DNA of 64,000 bases from DATKMG01 sp041476565 (GTDB lineage Bacteria > Acidobacteriota > Terriglobia > Versatilivoradales > Versatilivoraceae): contig JBGOTQ010000001.1 of assembly GCA_041476565.1 (NCBI GenBank), forward strand, positions 1-64,000. The letters run 5' to 3'. The notes under the pieces are model-generated. The model did not search any database. It had not been told where the DNA came from and saw only the letters and a program-made list of their open reading frames with translations. Shown here piece after piece: positions 33,629 through 42,764 of the stretch. The translations under genes were made by a program, and so were the position numbers. Position 1 is the stretch's first letter, and each line of letters starts with the position of its first letter.

Positions 33629-34741
33629 TCAAACCCGCATGGGCATTACGATATAGCGATATCGATACTCCTCTTCTGTGGCTGGTCTCAATTGTCCAGC
33701 ACTCTGCTCGTCCTTAAACTCAAAGCTGACGGAAGCGTCCTCGGTGACGCCGAGGAAGTCCAAAAGGTATTGGCAATTGAACCCGATCTGCATGGGACCT
33801 GCGCCATAGCTGGTTTCTAGCGTTTCTTTTGCTTCTCCTAATTCCACGTTGCTGGAACTGATCTCAAGCTTGTCGTTGCTCAATAGCATCTTAATCGCTC
33901 GAGATTTGTCGTCCGCCAGAAGTGCAACCCTTCGAATAGCCGCAGTGATTTCCTCCCGATTCAGCACCAGCGTCCGGCTGTTCTCTTTTGGCAAAACCGC
34001 CTCGTAGTTGGGGAACTGCCCACTAAGCATCCGCGTAAACATCAAGCGGCTTTTTATGCGAAAGAACAGGTGGGTCTCATCTTTCCCAAAACTGACCAGG
34101 TCCTCTTCGCCGCATTCTGCCAATAATCGCTGCAGTTCAGCCATGGCTTTTCGGGGTATCAGCACTCTGACCTCACTGGTCAAGTGATCAAAATTCTGCT
34201 GTTTCTCGATGAATGACAGGCGGTGCCCATCCGTTGCCACCATCGTGACACTCAAGGGCCGTACCAACAGCAGCGAACCATTCAAAGTGTAGCGGGATTC
34301 CTCGTTGGCAATTGCGAAGATGGTCTTATTGATCAAATTCAATAACACCTCAGAAGGAAGATCCACCACGGACTCCTTCATTTCCGGTATGGCCGGAAAA
34401 TTGTCTTTGGGCAGCCCAACTACTTTGAACGAGGCCGAAGCACAGTTGATCTGCAGCCAGTTGTTCTCCAGTTTCTTGATTTTGACCTCTGCATCAGGAA
34501 GCAAACGAATGATGTCGAGAAAACTCTTAGCCGGCGTTGTGATGGCCCCTTCTTTCTTAACCTTGGCTGGGCAGGAACTCCGAATTCCAACATCCAGGTC
34601 GGTGGCCGATAGTTGAAGCCTGTCACTCCCGGCATCCAACAACAAGTTGGCAAGAATTGGAATAGTTGTCTTCTTCTCGACAACTCCTTGAGCCAAGCTA
34701 ACTTCCCGAAGTAGATCGAATTTCTTTACAGTGAATTCCAT
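33629..34741 (-). CDS. dnaN: DNA polymerase III beta sliding clamp
   Basis: 370 residues forming a three-domain clamp: MEFTVKKFDLLREVSLAQGV at the start, NLLLDAGSDRLQLSATDLDV, VLIPRKAMAELQRLL and the C-terminal EYRYRYIVMPMRV. The usual clamp C-terminal MPMR motif is intact. dnaN lies downstream of dnaA on the same strand, separated by 239 bases that may hold the origin. Start ATG 34741. Confidence 0.97.
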   Translation of the reverse strand: MEFTVKKFDLLREVSLAQGVVEKKTTIPILANLLLDAGSDRLQLSATDLDVGIRSSCPAKVKKEGAITTPAKSFLDIIRLLPDAEVKIKKLENNWLQINCASASFKVVGLPKDNFPAIPEMKESVVDLPSEVLLNLINKTIFAIANEESRYTLNGSLLLVRPLSVTMVATDGHRLSFIEKQQNFDHLTSEVRVLIPRKAMAELQRLLAECGEEDLVSFGKDETHLFFRIKSRLMFTRMLSGQFPNYEAVLPKENSRTLVLNREEITAAIRRVALLADDKSRAIKMLLSNDKLEISSSNVELGEAKETLETSYGAGPMQIGFNCQYLLDFLGVTEDASVSFEFKDEQSAGQLRPATEEEYRYRYIVMPMRV

Positions 34742-35024
34742 AAGCTAATAATCCTAAGCTTTTCTAAGAATAACTTAACAATCTAAATAGAAGTAAGAGT
34801 AGACCCCATCAAAAATCGGAAATTCCTCTAATACATTTCCAGTCTGCCAATTACCCTGTGGAAAACATAGACTACCCACTTAGAATTGTACCACCAAACA
34901 GTCATCGGTTCCAAGAGCGATCAAGAACGCACAGATTCCGCACAGGCCGGTTGGCACGGGGTGTGGAAAAAGCCCCCTTTTTATTGGAATGATTCCAAAA
35001 ACATGCTGATGAGGTTGTGGAAAT
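34742..35024. other. oriC: Candidate replication origin (oriC) between dnaA and dnaN
   Basis: This stretch, reaching into the dnaA 3' end, holds three same-orientation DnaA-box-like sites: TGTGGAAAA at 34857-34865 and 34962-34970, and TGTGGAAAT at 35016-35024 (reverse complements TTTTCCACA and ATTTCCACA). A roughly 60-base AT-rich run (34742-34800) could be the unwinding element. This dnaA-dnaN location is known in several phyla. GC-skew analysis was not possible, so this is a candidate only. Confidence 0.5.
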
Positions 35025-36294
35025 CTTTGTTCTTATTTCTCAGGTCTTCGACCTTATTGATTGAATGCAGTACCGTGGTGTGATGCTTACCCCCAAATTC
35101 TCGGCCGATTTCGGGCAGGGAGGCCCTTGTGAGTTGACGACATAGATACATCCCTATCTGACGGGGATGCGCGATGGCTTTGGAATTATTCTTAGACTTG
35201 AGTTCCACGATTTTCAGGTTGAAGTATTCGGCGACGATCCGCTGAATCTGCTCAATACTGATGTGCTTCTCCTGAGACTTGAGGATGTGCTTTAAAACCT
35301 CTTGTGCCATGGACAAGGACACTTGTTCACCGCGCAAGGAACTGAAAGCCATGAGCCGAACCAAGGATCCTTCCAGTTCGCGGACGTTTGATTTGATTTT
35401 ACTGCCAATATAGAAAGCCACATTATCAGGAATTTCAAAATTCTCGCTTTCGGCTTTCTTCTTTAGAATAGCCACCTTGGTCTCCAAGTCAGGCGGCTGA
35501 ATGTCAGCGATCAAGCCCGACTCGAACCGGGACTGAAGCCGTTCCTGAATCGAAGGAATCTCCTTGGGGAGTGCATCGCTGGAAATGACAATCTGCTTCT
35601 GAGCATCGTAGAGAGCATTGAAGGTGTGGAAGAACTCCTCTTGGGTGGCTTCCTTCCCGGCAATGAACTGGATATCATCAATGAGGAGCACGTCCACATT
35701 GCGATACTTTTCCCTTAGGGCTAAGGTCTTATCGTATCGGATTGCGTTAATAACCTCATTGGTGAATTTCTCCGAGGAAACATAATTGAGGCGGACACGC
35801 CGGTCAGTGGTCTTGATCTTGTGGCCGACGGCCTGCATCAAGTGGGTCTTTCCCAAGCCCACTCCCCCATAGATGAACAGGGGATTGTATGCCTTCGAAG
35901 GAGCCTCAGCCACAGCCAGAGCTGCCGCATGGGCGAATTGATTGCTGGATCCCACAACAAATCGGTCAAAGGTATACTTGGGATTTAACAGGTATTCGAC
36001 GGAATCAAAATTAAGGGTAGTCTGAACAGGAGCAGGTGACACCTCCTTCTTGGCCGGTCCTTTTTGGCTAAGAAATAAGATTCTGAGCTCTCCGAGTTGC
36101 AGTTCCTGGATGGCAGCTTGGAGCAAATCCGAGTAGTGCCTGCCCAGCCAGTCTTCAAAAACTTGGTTGGGAACCCCCACCACGAGGGTGTCTTCATCGA
36201 TGGCCTTCAACTGGGTAGGCTTGAACCATGTGACAAAATCCTGCCGATCGATCTTTCTTTCAATGAATTTGAGGATCTCCTGCCACGTATCCAT
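34981..36294 (-). CDS. dnaA: Chromosomal replication initiator DnaA
   Basis: 437 residues from ATG 36294 (MDTWQEILKFIERK). Domain I is about 1-80; domain III has Walker A GGVGLGKTHLMQAVG, Walker B VDVLLIDDIQFIAGKE, the sensor region FESGLIADIQPPDLETK; domain IV ends with the DnaA-box-binding helix region IGREFGGKHHTTVLHS. The longer frame start at 36348 lacks homology to the DnaA N-terminus. It is divergent from rpmH, a common origin-region arrangement. Confidence 0.97.
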   Translation of the reverse strand: MDTWQEILKFIERKIDRQDFVTWFKPTQLKAIDEDTLVVGVPNQVFEDWLGRHYSDLLQAAIQELQLGELRILFLSQKGPAKKEVSPAPVQTTLNFDSVEYLLNPKYTFDRFVVGSSNQFAHAAALAVAEAPSKAYNPLFIYGGVGLGKTHLMQAVGHKIKTTDRRVRLNYVSSEKFTNEVINAIRYDKTLALREKYRNVDVLLIDDIQFIAGKEATQEEFFHTFNALYDAQKQIVISSDALPKEIPSIQERLQSRFESGLIADIQPPDLETKVAILKKKAESENFEIPDNVAFYIGSKIKSNVRELEGSLVRLMAFSSLRGEQVSLSMAQEVLKHILKSQEKHISIEQIQRIVAEYFNLKIVELKSKNNSKAIAHPRQIGMYLCRQLTRASLPEIGREFGGKHHTTVLHSINKVEDLRNKNKDFHNLISMFLESFQ

Positions 36295-36610
36295 GCTAAA
36301 GACCCACGTACAACCCCCCCCCGCTTCTATAAATGGGAGGGACTCCAATTTCGGTGATTATGATCCAGGGCGATGAGTTTCGATTTGGTGAACTTTATGG
36401 ATCCTGCTGTCTTTGATTGTCATCCATGACAGGTTGTCAATATACCATACGGGTGGGATCGATTCAATTCAAATGCGGCATTTGGATTGACACGGTAGGA
36501 GCACTATGCTATACGTGGTTGTTTGCAATTTTGATCGGGTGGCTATCGCCCACGCCCTCGGTGCCTGCCCGATTTGAAGTCAATCTACTCTTTCTGGAGT
36601 TTTTTCCACG
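36295..36610. other. dnaA-rpmH divergent intergenic region
   Basis: A 316-base strand-switch region. It contains a C9 run (36314-36322), the palindrome TGACA-GGT-TGTCA (36427-36439), a strong rightward promoter (listed separately) and the near-consensus DnaA box TTTTCCACG at 36602-36610. It could contribute to origin function together with the dnaA-dnaN gap. No leftward dnaA promoter was found. Confidence 0.55.
36487..36515 (+). promoter_or_regulatory. Sigma-70-type promoter for rpmH operon
   Basis: TTGACA (36487-36492) and TATACG (36510-36515) are separated by exactly 17 bases. The -35 is a perfect consensus and the -10 matches 4 of 6. It lies 96 bases upstream of rpmH and likely drives rpmH-rnpA-yidD-yidC. 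Confidence 0.65.
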
Positions 36611-36745
36611 ATGCTGCCGACTTTCAGGCCGAATAGAAGGAAGCGAGCCAAGACACATGGATTTCGCGAGAGGATGAGCACCCGAGGTGGTCGCTTGGTG
36701 CTAAAGCGCCGTCGTAATAAAGGACGCAAACGGCTAATTCCGTAG
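36611..36745 (+). CDS. rpmH: 50S ribosomal protein L34
   Basis: 44 residues, a near-typical L34: it starts MLPTFRPNRRKRAKTHGFRE and ends RGGRLVLKRRRNKGRKRLIP, extremely Arg/Lys-rich. The usual start is MKRTFQPN, so the N-terminus is slightly divergent (MLPTFRPN). A GGAG lies 10 bases upstream. First gene of the rpmH-rnpA-yidD-yidC-jag-mnmE-mnmG-rsmG cluster. Confidence 0.95.
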   Translation: MLPTFRPNRRKRAKTHGFRERMSTRGGRLVLKRRRNKGRKRLIP

Positions 36746-36755
36746 ACCTCTGGCG

Positions 36756-37115
36756 TTGAGCAAAAGTTCTGACAAGAGTGGCCGGCTGTTGCGCTCCCGG
36801 GATTTTCAGAAGGTTCACGCTGAAGGGTGCAAGGTTTCAGGCCGGTGGGTGCAGTTGCTGTACCTCCCCAATTTACTGGAAAGGTCCCGTTTGGGGCTGG
36901 CCGTAGGCCGGAGACTGGGGAAAGCGGTCGAGAGGAATCGGCTGAAACGGCGGCTCCGGGAGATCATCCGGCGAAACGGGGCTGCCATCGTCGGTGGATT
37001 CGACGTCGTAGTTCTGGTAAGGCCACAGGCCCGGGATGCGGACTTTTCCGCGATTACTTCAGATTTTCTTGACTTATTTGGCCGTTTGAAGAACAGAAAA
37101 GTTGGAAGCCTTTAA
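36756..37115 (+). CDS. rnpA: Ribonuclease P protein component
   Basis: 119 residues, basic. It contains the RSRDF start region and the RNR signature GKAVERNRLKRRLREIIRR. It binds RNase P RNA to aid 5' maturation of tRNAs. It begins TTG 36756, ten bases after the rpmH stop, and its last 14 bases overlap yidD. Length and neighbours are as in most bacteria. Confidence 0.93.
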   Translation: MSKSSDKSGRLLRSRDFQKVHAEGCKVSGRWVQLLYLPNLLERSRLGLAVGRRLGKAVERNRLKRRLREIIRRNGAAIVGGFDVVVLVRPQARDADFSAITSDFLDLFGRLKNRKVGSL

Positions 37116-37320
37116 GATAGTCATCCTGGCCGTTCTTAGACTCTACAAGGGGTTGATCTCTCCCTGGTTGCCTCCAGCCTGCAGGTTTTGGCCGACGTGT
37201 TCCGACTATTCGTACCAAGCTGTTAGCAAGTATGGAGTCTTGCGAGGAGGTGTGCTCGCAGTCAAGCGAGTCTGCAAGTGCCACCCCTTCCACTCCGGAG
37301 GACAAGATCTCCTGCATTGA
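37102..37320 (+). CDS. yidD: Membrane protein insertion efficiency factor YidD
   Basis: 72 residues with the family signature LRLYKGLISPWLPPACRFWP, then CSDYSYQAV and CKCHPFHSGG. Acts at the membrane near YidC. TTG start overlapping rnpA by 14 bases. Confidence 0.92.
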   Translation: MEAFKIVILAVLRLYKGLISPWLPPACRFWPTCSDYSYQAVSKYGVLRGGVLAVKRVCKCHPFHSGGQDLLH

Positions 37321-37344
37321 TTCTCGAGGATCGAGTGGAGACGT

Positions 37345-39039
37345 ATGCAAATGGAAAGACGCCTCTTGATTGCTTTTGCGCTGTCGTTCTTGGTGATCAT
37401 GCTTTCTCGCTCTCTCTGGGAACCGGCAAAAGTCCCTGGCTCAAAGGTCCCATTGGCTCCTCTTACTGCCCCACCCAAGAGGAATTCCGAGGCCCTGCCG
37501 ATGGACCAAGCAGAAAGTGTTGTTCTTGAAAGCCGCTCCGCTGGAAACGAGAAGACGTTCGAGATTGAAACCGATTTGCATAAGCTGGTCGTTTCTAACA
37601 AAGGCGCCGTCATCAAGAGTTGGATTCTCAAACGGTACCGGGACAACAGCGGGAGACCCTTGGACCTGTTGGATGGCAGGAAAGTCGAGTTATTTGGGGC
37701 TCCGTTTGTCGTGCGGGTAGACCGTGAGGATGCTGTGACCAAGCAGTTGGCCAGCGCTCTGTTTGCCTGTGAGAGTCCCGCTCGAATTGCTCTGTCCGGA
37801 CAAGGTTCTTCTGCGCAAACTCTCACCTTTGACTACGCCGATGGCAAACTCCGCGCGAGCAAGTCAATCCGCATCGTGCCGGGTTCGTATAAAGTTCAGG
37901 TCAGTAGCCGGGTCTGGATCAACGGGCGGCCCAGCGATCACTTTCTGATCTGGCCGGCAGGCTTTGGCGACTCGGCCGCGGATGAGAGGACGGCATTGCA
38001 CGCCGCTCTGTACCGAAATGCTCAAAAGATCACGCGACTGAAGGCCGACAAGATCGAGGCGGAGCAGGAAATCTCCGGAACCTTCGATTTTGTGGGGGTG
38101 GAAGACCAGTACTTTGCCGCGTTGTTTCTTCCAGTGAATTCTGAGCCGATGACGCGGATCCTGGTGGGACGGGACGAAAATGTGCAGGAAAGCGGCAAGA
38201 AGCAGTTCCTTCCTAGCGCCGGAGTGTGGGTTAGTGCGCAGGACCCACAAGGCCTGAGCGTGTTCGTTGGCCCGAAGGATTCTGGGGTACTTCCCAAAGT
38301 CGGCCCCAACTTAATCGACATCATCGATTATGGATGGTTTGGAGTGGTCGCTCGGCCGTTGTTTCTTGCCTTGAAGGGGATCTATGGGTTTGCTAGAAAC
38401 TATGGCGTGGCTATCATTATCTTGACTATCTTGATCAATTTGGCTTTGTTCCCTCTGCGCTATAAGTCGATGGTGTCTGCCCAAAAGATGCAAAAGGTGC
38501 AGCCCCAGATGAAGGCCATCCAGGATAAATACAAGAAGCTGAAGCCCACCGATCCCAAGCGTCAGCAGATGAACACAGAAGTAATGGCTTTATACAAGCA
38601 GCACGGGGTCAATCCCTTAGGTGGATGTCTGCCGATGCTTCTACAAATGCCTTTTTTCCTCGCCTTTTATAATCTGTTATCGGTTTCCATCGAGTTACGG
38701 CAAGCTCCGTTTGTTTTCTGGATCAGGGATCTTTCAGCTTACGACCACACTTTCATACTCCCGATATTAATGACCCTTTCGATGGTTGTATCCCAGAAGA
38801 TGACTCCGACCCCCTCCGCCGACCCAGTTCAGGCCAAGATGATGCTGGCTATGCCACTTGTTTTTGGCTTTATGCTGGCGTTCACCTCCAGTGGCCTGGT
38901 GCTCTATTGGCTGACTAGCAATCTGACTGGCATCGGACAGCAATACTTCATGAATAAGTACAGACCCACGGCCGCCAACCAGCCGGCCAGGAGGGGCCAT
39001 GATGGCAAAAGAGAATCCACTCGAAAAGACTCGCGCTAG
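37345..39039 (+). CDS. yidC: Membrane protein insertase YidC
   Basis: 564 residues. The N-terminal anchor (LLIAFALSFLVIMLSRS) is followed by a large periplasmic domain (about 60-330), then the conserved core of five helices with KSMVSAQKMQKVQPQMKAIQ, NPLGGCLPMLLQMPFFLAFY and the last helix with VLYWLTSNLTGIGQQYFMNK. This is the Gram-negative YidC1 architecture. The start is ATG 37345 with GGAG 5 bases upstream; a second in-frame ATG follows at 37351. Confidence 0.95.
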   Translation: MQMERRLLIAFALSFLVIMLSRSLWEPAKVPGSKVPLAPLTAPPKRNSEALPMDQAESVVLESRSAGNEKTFEIETDLHKLVVSNKGAVIKSWILKRYRDNSGRPLDLLDGRKVELFGAPFVVRVDREDAVTKQLASALFACESPARIALSGQGSSAQTLTFDYADGKLRASKSIRIVPGSYKVQVSSRVWINGRPSDHFLIWPAGFGDSAADERTALHAALYRNAQKITRLKADKIEAEQEISGTFDFVGVEDQYFAALFLPVNSEPMTRILVGRDENVQESGKKQFLPSAGVWVSAQDPQGLSVFVGPKDSGVLPKVGPNLIDIIDYGWFGVVARPLFLALKGIYGFARNYGVAIIILTILINLALFPLRYKSMVSAQKMQKVQPQMKAIQDKYKKLKPTDPKRQQMNTEVMALYKQHGVNPLGGCLPMLLQMPFFLAFYNLLSVSIELRQAPFVFWIRDLSAYDHTFILPILMTLSMVVSQKMTPTPSADPVQAKMMLAMPLVFGFMLAFTSSGLVLYWLTSNLTGIGQQYFMNKYRPTAANQPARRGHDGKRESTRKDSR

Positions 39040-39051
39040 TGATGGAGGGCC

Positions 39052-39480
39052 ATGACTCTGGAGGATTTTTTCAGCGTTTTTGTGGGTAGTACGCGACTGC
39101 ATGTTACTTATGAAATCCAGCGGCAGCCGGATGATGTCGGGGTCGATTTCTCGGGCGAAGACGCGCCCATCCTGCTGGCGCGAAACGCTGAAGTAATCCG
39201 GGCCTTGGAATACCTGGCCAATCACCTTTTTGAAAAGCAGGAGGGCCGCAAAATCCAGGTCGACTGTCAGGGGTATCGAGCTGTTCGGGCCGAAGAACTG
39301 TGCCTCATGGCCTTAACCGCCGCGGAGAAAGTGAAACGGCTTGGGAAGCCTTTTCCCCTGAGCCCGATGTCTCCGGAGGAACGGCGTATTATCCACTTGG
39401 CCGTTGCCGACGATCCTCTTCTGCGCACCGAAAGCGAGGGGTTCGGGGAGAATCGCAAGGTGGTCATCTATCCCAAGTAG
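39052..39480 (+). CDS. jag: Jag/KhpB-type R3H-KH RNA-binding protein
   Basis: 142 residues with a KH-like middle (ARNAEVIRALEYLANHLFEK) and an R3H C-terminal motif (SPMSPEERRIIHLAVAD). It lacks the usual Jag_N domain, so it is a short form. Between yidC and mnmE, with 12- and 2-base gaps, as in most bacteria. Confidence 0.9.
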   Translation: MTLEDFFSVFVGSTRLHVTYEIQRQPDDVGVDFSGEDAPILLARNAEVIRALEYLANHLFEKQEGRKIQVDCQGYRAVRAEELCLMALTAAEKVKRLGKPFPLSPMSPEERRIIHLAVADDPLLRTESEGFGENRKVVIYPK

Positions 39481-39482
39481 TC

Positions 39483-40856
39483 ATGCCCACCCTGACCGAG
39501 GACACTATCGTGGCCATCTCGACTCCAATGGGGCGGAGCGGGATTGGCGTGATCCGCCTCAGCGGCAAAGATTCGCTTTCCCTTATTGACACGGTTTTTC
39601 AGCGCTCAGGCCGCGCCTTGCGTGACCGGTCTCCCGCGCTGGGCGACATCGTCGATCCCCAACGCAACCAGGTCCTCGACCAGGTGCTTGTGACTTGTTT
39701 CCTGGCTCCGCGATCATTTACCCGCGAAGACGTGGCGGAAGTGAGCTGCCATGGTAGCCCGGTGGTGTTGAAGGCCATTCTGGAACTGCTCATCCGCCAG
39801 GGGGCGCGTCTGGCCGCTCCTGGAGAATTCACCTTGCGGGCCTTCCTGAGAGGGCGAATTGATCTGGTCCAGGCGGAAGCCATCCATGACCTGATTGAAG
39901 CCCGCACCTTGTTTCAAGCTAGAGTGGCTCGCCAGCAAGCGGGAGGAGCTCTTTCCCATCGCCTGGGACCGTTGAAAGAACAACTGGTGCAGTTGATTGC
40001 TTTGCTGGAAGCTGGCATCGACTTTGCCGACGACGACGTTTCAGTTCTCCCCACGGCAGAGGTCGAACAGAGACTGGCACCGCTTCTGCAGGAACTGCAC
40101 CGGCTCCAAGCCAGTTATGCCTTTGGCAAGGTCTTGGCGGAAGGCTTAAGTCTGGCCATTGTGGGGCGTCCCAATGTGGGCAAATCGAGTCTCTTTAATG
40201 CCCTGCTCGAGGAACCCCGAGCCATCGTCACCGAAGTGCCCGGCACGACGCGGGATCTGCTCTCCGAGACTGTCCAGATCTGCGGCATTCCCGTCCGGCT
40301 TATGGATACGGCAGGTATCCGGCCGGCCCAGGACAGGGTTGAACAATTGGGGATCGATCGATCAATGGAAGCCTTGGCGGATGCCGATCAAGTTCTAATG
40401 GTCGTGGATGGGTCTGAGGAACTGGGTCAGGACGATCATCAACTGCTGAAGCAGATGGAGGGGCGGCCTTATCATCTGGCGATCAACAAAATGGATTTGC
40501 CGCCGCGCTGGAGCCCCGATAGTATTAAGGCAGGTGCCCGGACGGTAACCTCCGTATCCGCCCTGACCGAAGAAGGGGTAGGGACACTGAAGACCCGGCT
40601 GTTTCAGGCCTTCCAGCATGATGAGGCTTTGGAAAACGAAGGGGCACTGCTGACCAACCTCCGCCACGAGCAATCGGTGAGGGAGGCATTGGACGCATTG
40701 CTCCGAGTAAGGGAGGAAGTGACCCAGGGCCTTCCGCATGAGATTTTCCTTTTGGACCTGTACGTGTGCCTGCGGGCTCTGAATGCCTTGACCGGAGAAA
40801 CTACCGTGGCGGACATTCTGGACCGCATTTTCTCGACCTTCTGTATCGGCAAGTAG
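39483..40856 (+). CDS. mnmE: tRNA modification GTPase MnmE
   Basis: 457 residues from ATG 39483, two bases after jag. TrmE_N domain, then G domain with GRPNVGKSSLFNALL (P-loop), the switch region VPGTTRDL, DTAGIR, and NKMD; ends with the absolutely conserved C-terminal FCIGK whose Cys is required for tRNA wobble uridine modification. It works with MnmG, encoded 38 bases downstream. Confidence 0.96.
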   Translation: MPTLTEDTIVAISTPMGRSGIGVIRLSGKDSLSLIDTVFQRSGRALRDRSPALGDIVDPQRNQVLDQVLVTCFLAPRSFTREDVAEVSCHGSPVVLKAILELLIRQGARLAAPGEFTLRAFLRGRIDLVQAEAIHDLIEARTLFQARVARQQAGGALSHRLGPLKEQLVQLIALLEAGIDFADDDVSVLPTAEVEQRLAPLLQELHRLQASYAFGKVLAEGLSLAIVGRPNVGKSSLFNALLEEPRAIVTEVPGTTRDLLSETVQICGIPVRLMDTAGIRPAQDRVEQLGIDRSMEALADADQVLMVVDGSEELGQDDHQLLKQMEGRPYHLAINKMDLPPRWSPDSIKAGARTVTSVSALTEEGVGTLKTRLFQAFQHDEALENEGALLTNLRHEQSVREALDALLRVREEVTQGLPHEIFLLDLYVCLRALNALTGETTVADILDRIFSTFCIGK

Positions 40857-40894
40857 GTCAAAAAACTCGGGGCCTGCCCTTGAGGTCGGTTGAC

Positions 40895-42757
40895 ATGACT
40901 TCTTTTGCAAAGGCTTTTGACGAAAATTATGATGTGGTAGTTGTCGGTGCTGGGCATGCTGGTTGCGAAGCCGCTATGGCGGCGGCCCGGATGGGACAGG
41001 AAACGGCTCTCTACACTATGAATCTGGACCTGATTGCTCAGATGTCCTGCAATCCGGCGGTCGGAGGGATTGCCAAAGGGCACTTGGTTCGAGAAATCGA
41101 CGCGCTTGGTGGAGTGATGGGCGAGGTCATTGACCGGACCGGAATCCAGTTCCGCCTCCTCAACCGCAGCCGCGGCCCGGCTGTCTGGTCGCCCAGGGCG
41201 CAGGCCGACAAGCAGGCCTACCGGGTCGAGATGCGCCGGGTGCTGGAACAACAAACTCGGCTGCGCATCAAGCAGGCTGAAGTTATTTCCATCCTAGGGG
41301 ACGGAGACGTGGTCAGGGGCATCGAGCTGCGCGATGGGCGGCGGGTCGGAGCCCAGGCCGTTATTCTCACCACGGGGACCTTCCTGAACGGTCTGATTCA
41401 CATCGGCGAAAACCGTTGCGCTGCAGGGCGCAGTGGGGAGTTGCCTTCCATTTCGCTGGCCGAGTCGATCAAGTCAATGGGCTTTGAGTGGGGTCGGCTG
41501 AAGACCGGGACGCCGCCTCGCCTGGACGGCAGAACCATTGAATTCGGCTGCTTGGAGGAACAGAAAGGGGACGCCGTTCCCACGCCGTTTTCCTTCCGCA
41601 CGGAGAGAATCTCTCAGCCGCAGATCTCCTGCTATATCACCTACACCCACGAGGGAGTCCACCAAATCATACGGGACAACATGGCGCGTTCCCCCCTGTA
41701 CAGCGGACAGATCCAGGGCGTCGGCCCTCGCTACTGCCCCTCCATCGAAGACAAAGTTGTCAAGTTTCCTGACAAGCCCCGGCACCAGCTCTTCCTGGAG
41801 CCGGAAGGGCTGAACACCTATGAAGTCTACGTAAACGGCCTCTCCACCAGCATGCCTGTGGACGTGCAGATGCAAGTCCTGCATGGCATCCCAGGCTTGG
41901 AGAAAGCCGAAGTCATTCGTCCCGGGTACGCCATCGAATACGACTTTGTGCGACCGACCGAGCTTCAGCCCACATTAGAAACCAAGCAATTACGCGGTCT
42001 TTACCATGCCGGTCAAATCAACGGCACGACCGGTTACGAGGAGGCCGCGTGCCAGGGGTTAATGGCTGGCATCAATGCTGCCCGGCAAGTCCAGGACAAG
42101 GCCCCTCTGGTTCTGGAGCGTCACCAGGCCTATATCGGGATCCTGATCGATGACCTGGTGACCCTGGGTACCGACGAACCCTATCGCATGTTTACTTCAC
42201 GGGCAGAGTTTCGTTTGCACCTGCGCATTGACAATGCTGACCAGCGGCTAACCCCCATCGGGCATCGCTTGGGGCTGGTTACGGAAGAGTCGTTCCAGCG
42301 GTTCCTGTCCAAGCAGGCCCGCATGCAGGCACTGGAGTCATTTTTGCGCACGTTGACAATACCGGTAGATTCCGGGCGAATTTCAGCCGTGCAGGCGCTG
42401 AAGCGCCCGGAGGTGTCGCTGGAGAGCCTGTGGACGGCGCTGCCAGCCGACATACAGCGGTCTCTAACCCCGGAGGAAGTAAAGAGCGTGGAAACCGCCA
42501 TCAAGTACGAGGGCTACTTGAGGCAGCAAGACCTGGAAATCGAGCGGATGCGGAAAGCCAGCTCGCGCCGCATTCCGGCCCAATTCGAGTATCACACGAT
42601 CCCGGGGCTGTCGCGCGAAGTCGTCGAAAAGCTCTCGCGGGTTCGCCCCTCCAGCATCGGCCAGGCCAGCCGGATTCCAGGCATCACGCCGGCCGCCCTC
42701 TCCATTATTCACATCTACCTGGAACTTCGCGCCCGGGAAAAGCAAGAAACAGCGTAA
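40895..42757 (+). CDS. mnmG: tRNA uridine-5-carboxymethylaminomethyl modification enzyme MnmG
   Basis: 620 residues from ATG 40895 (GAGG upstream). FAD motif VVVVGAGHAGCEAAMAAARMG, the family segments CNPAVGGIAKGHLVREIDALGG, and the C-terminal helical domain ending IIHIYLELRAREKQ. The longer frame upstream lacks homology. Partner of MnmE. rsmG follows seven bases downstream. Confidence 0.97.
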   Translation: MTSFAKAFDENYDVVVVGAGHAGCEAAMAAARMGQETALYTMNLDLIAQMSCNPAVGGIAKGHLVREIDALGGVMGEVIDRTGIQFRLLNRSRGPAVWSPRAQADKQAYRVEMRRVLEQQTRLRIKQAEVISILGDGDVVRGIELRDGRRVGAQAVILTTGTFLNGLIHIGENRCAAGRSGELPSISLAESIKSMGFEWGRLKTGTPPRLDGRTIEFGCLEEQKGDAVPTPFSFRTERISQPQISCYITYTHEGVHQIIRDNMARSPLYSGQIQGVGPRYCPSIEDKVVKFPDKPRHQLFLEPEGLNTYEVYVNGLSTSMPVDVQMQVLHGIPGLEKAEVIRPGYAIEYDFVRPTELQPTLETKQLRGLYHAGQINGTTGYEEAACQGLMAGINAARQVQDKAPLVLERHQAYIGILIDDLVTLGTDEPYRMFTSRAEFRLHLRIDNADQRLTPIGHRLGLVTEESFQRFLSKQARMQALESFLRTLTIPVDSGRISAVQALKRPEVSLESLWTALPADIQRSLTPEEVKSVETAIKYEGYLRQQDLEIERMRKASSRRIPAQFEYHTIPGLSREVVEKLSRVRPSSIGQASRIPGITPAALSIIHIYLELRAREKQETA

Positions 42758-42764
42758 AGCCAGT

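Noticed and set aside
36314..36322. C9 run upstream of dnaA
   Set aside because: Non-coding and not positioned between promoter elements I can identify; too little to call phase-variable.
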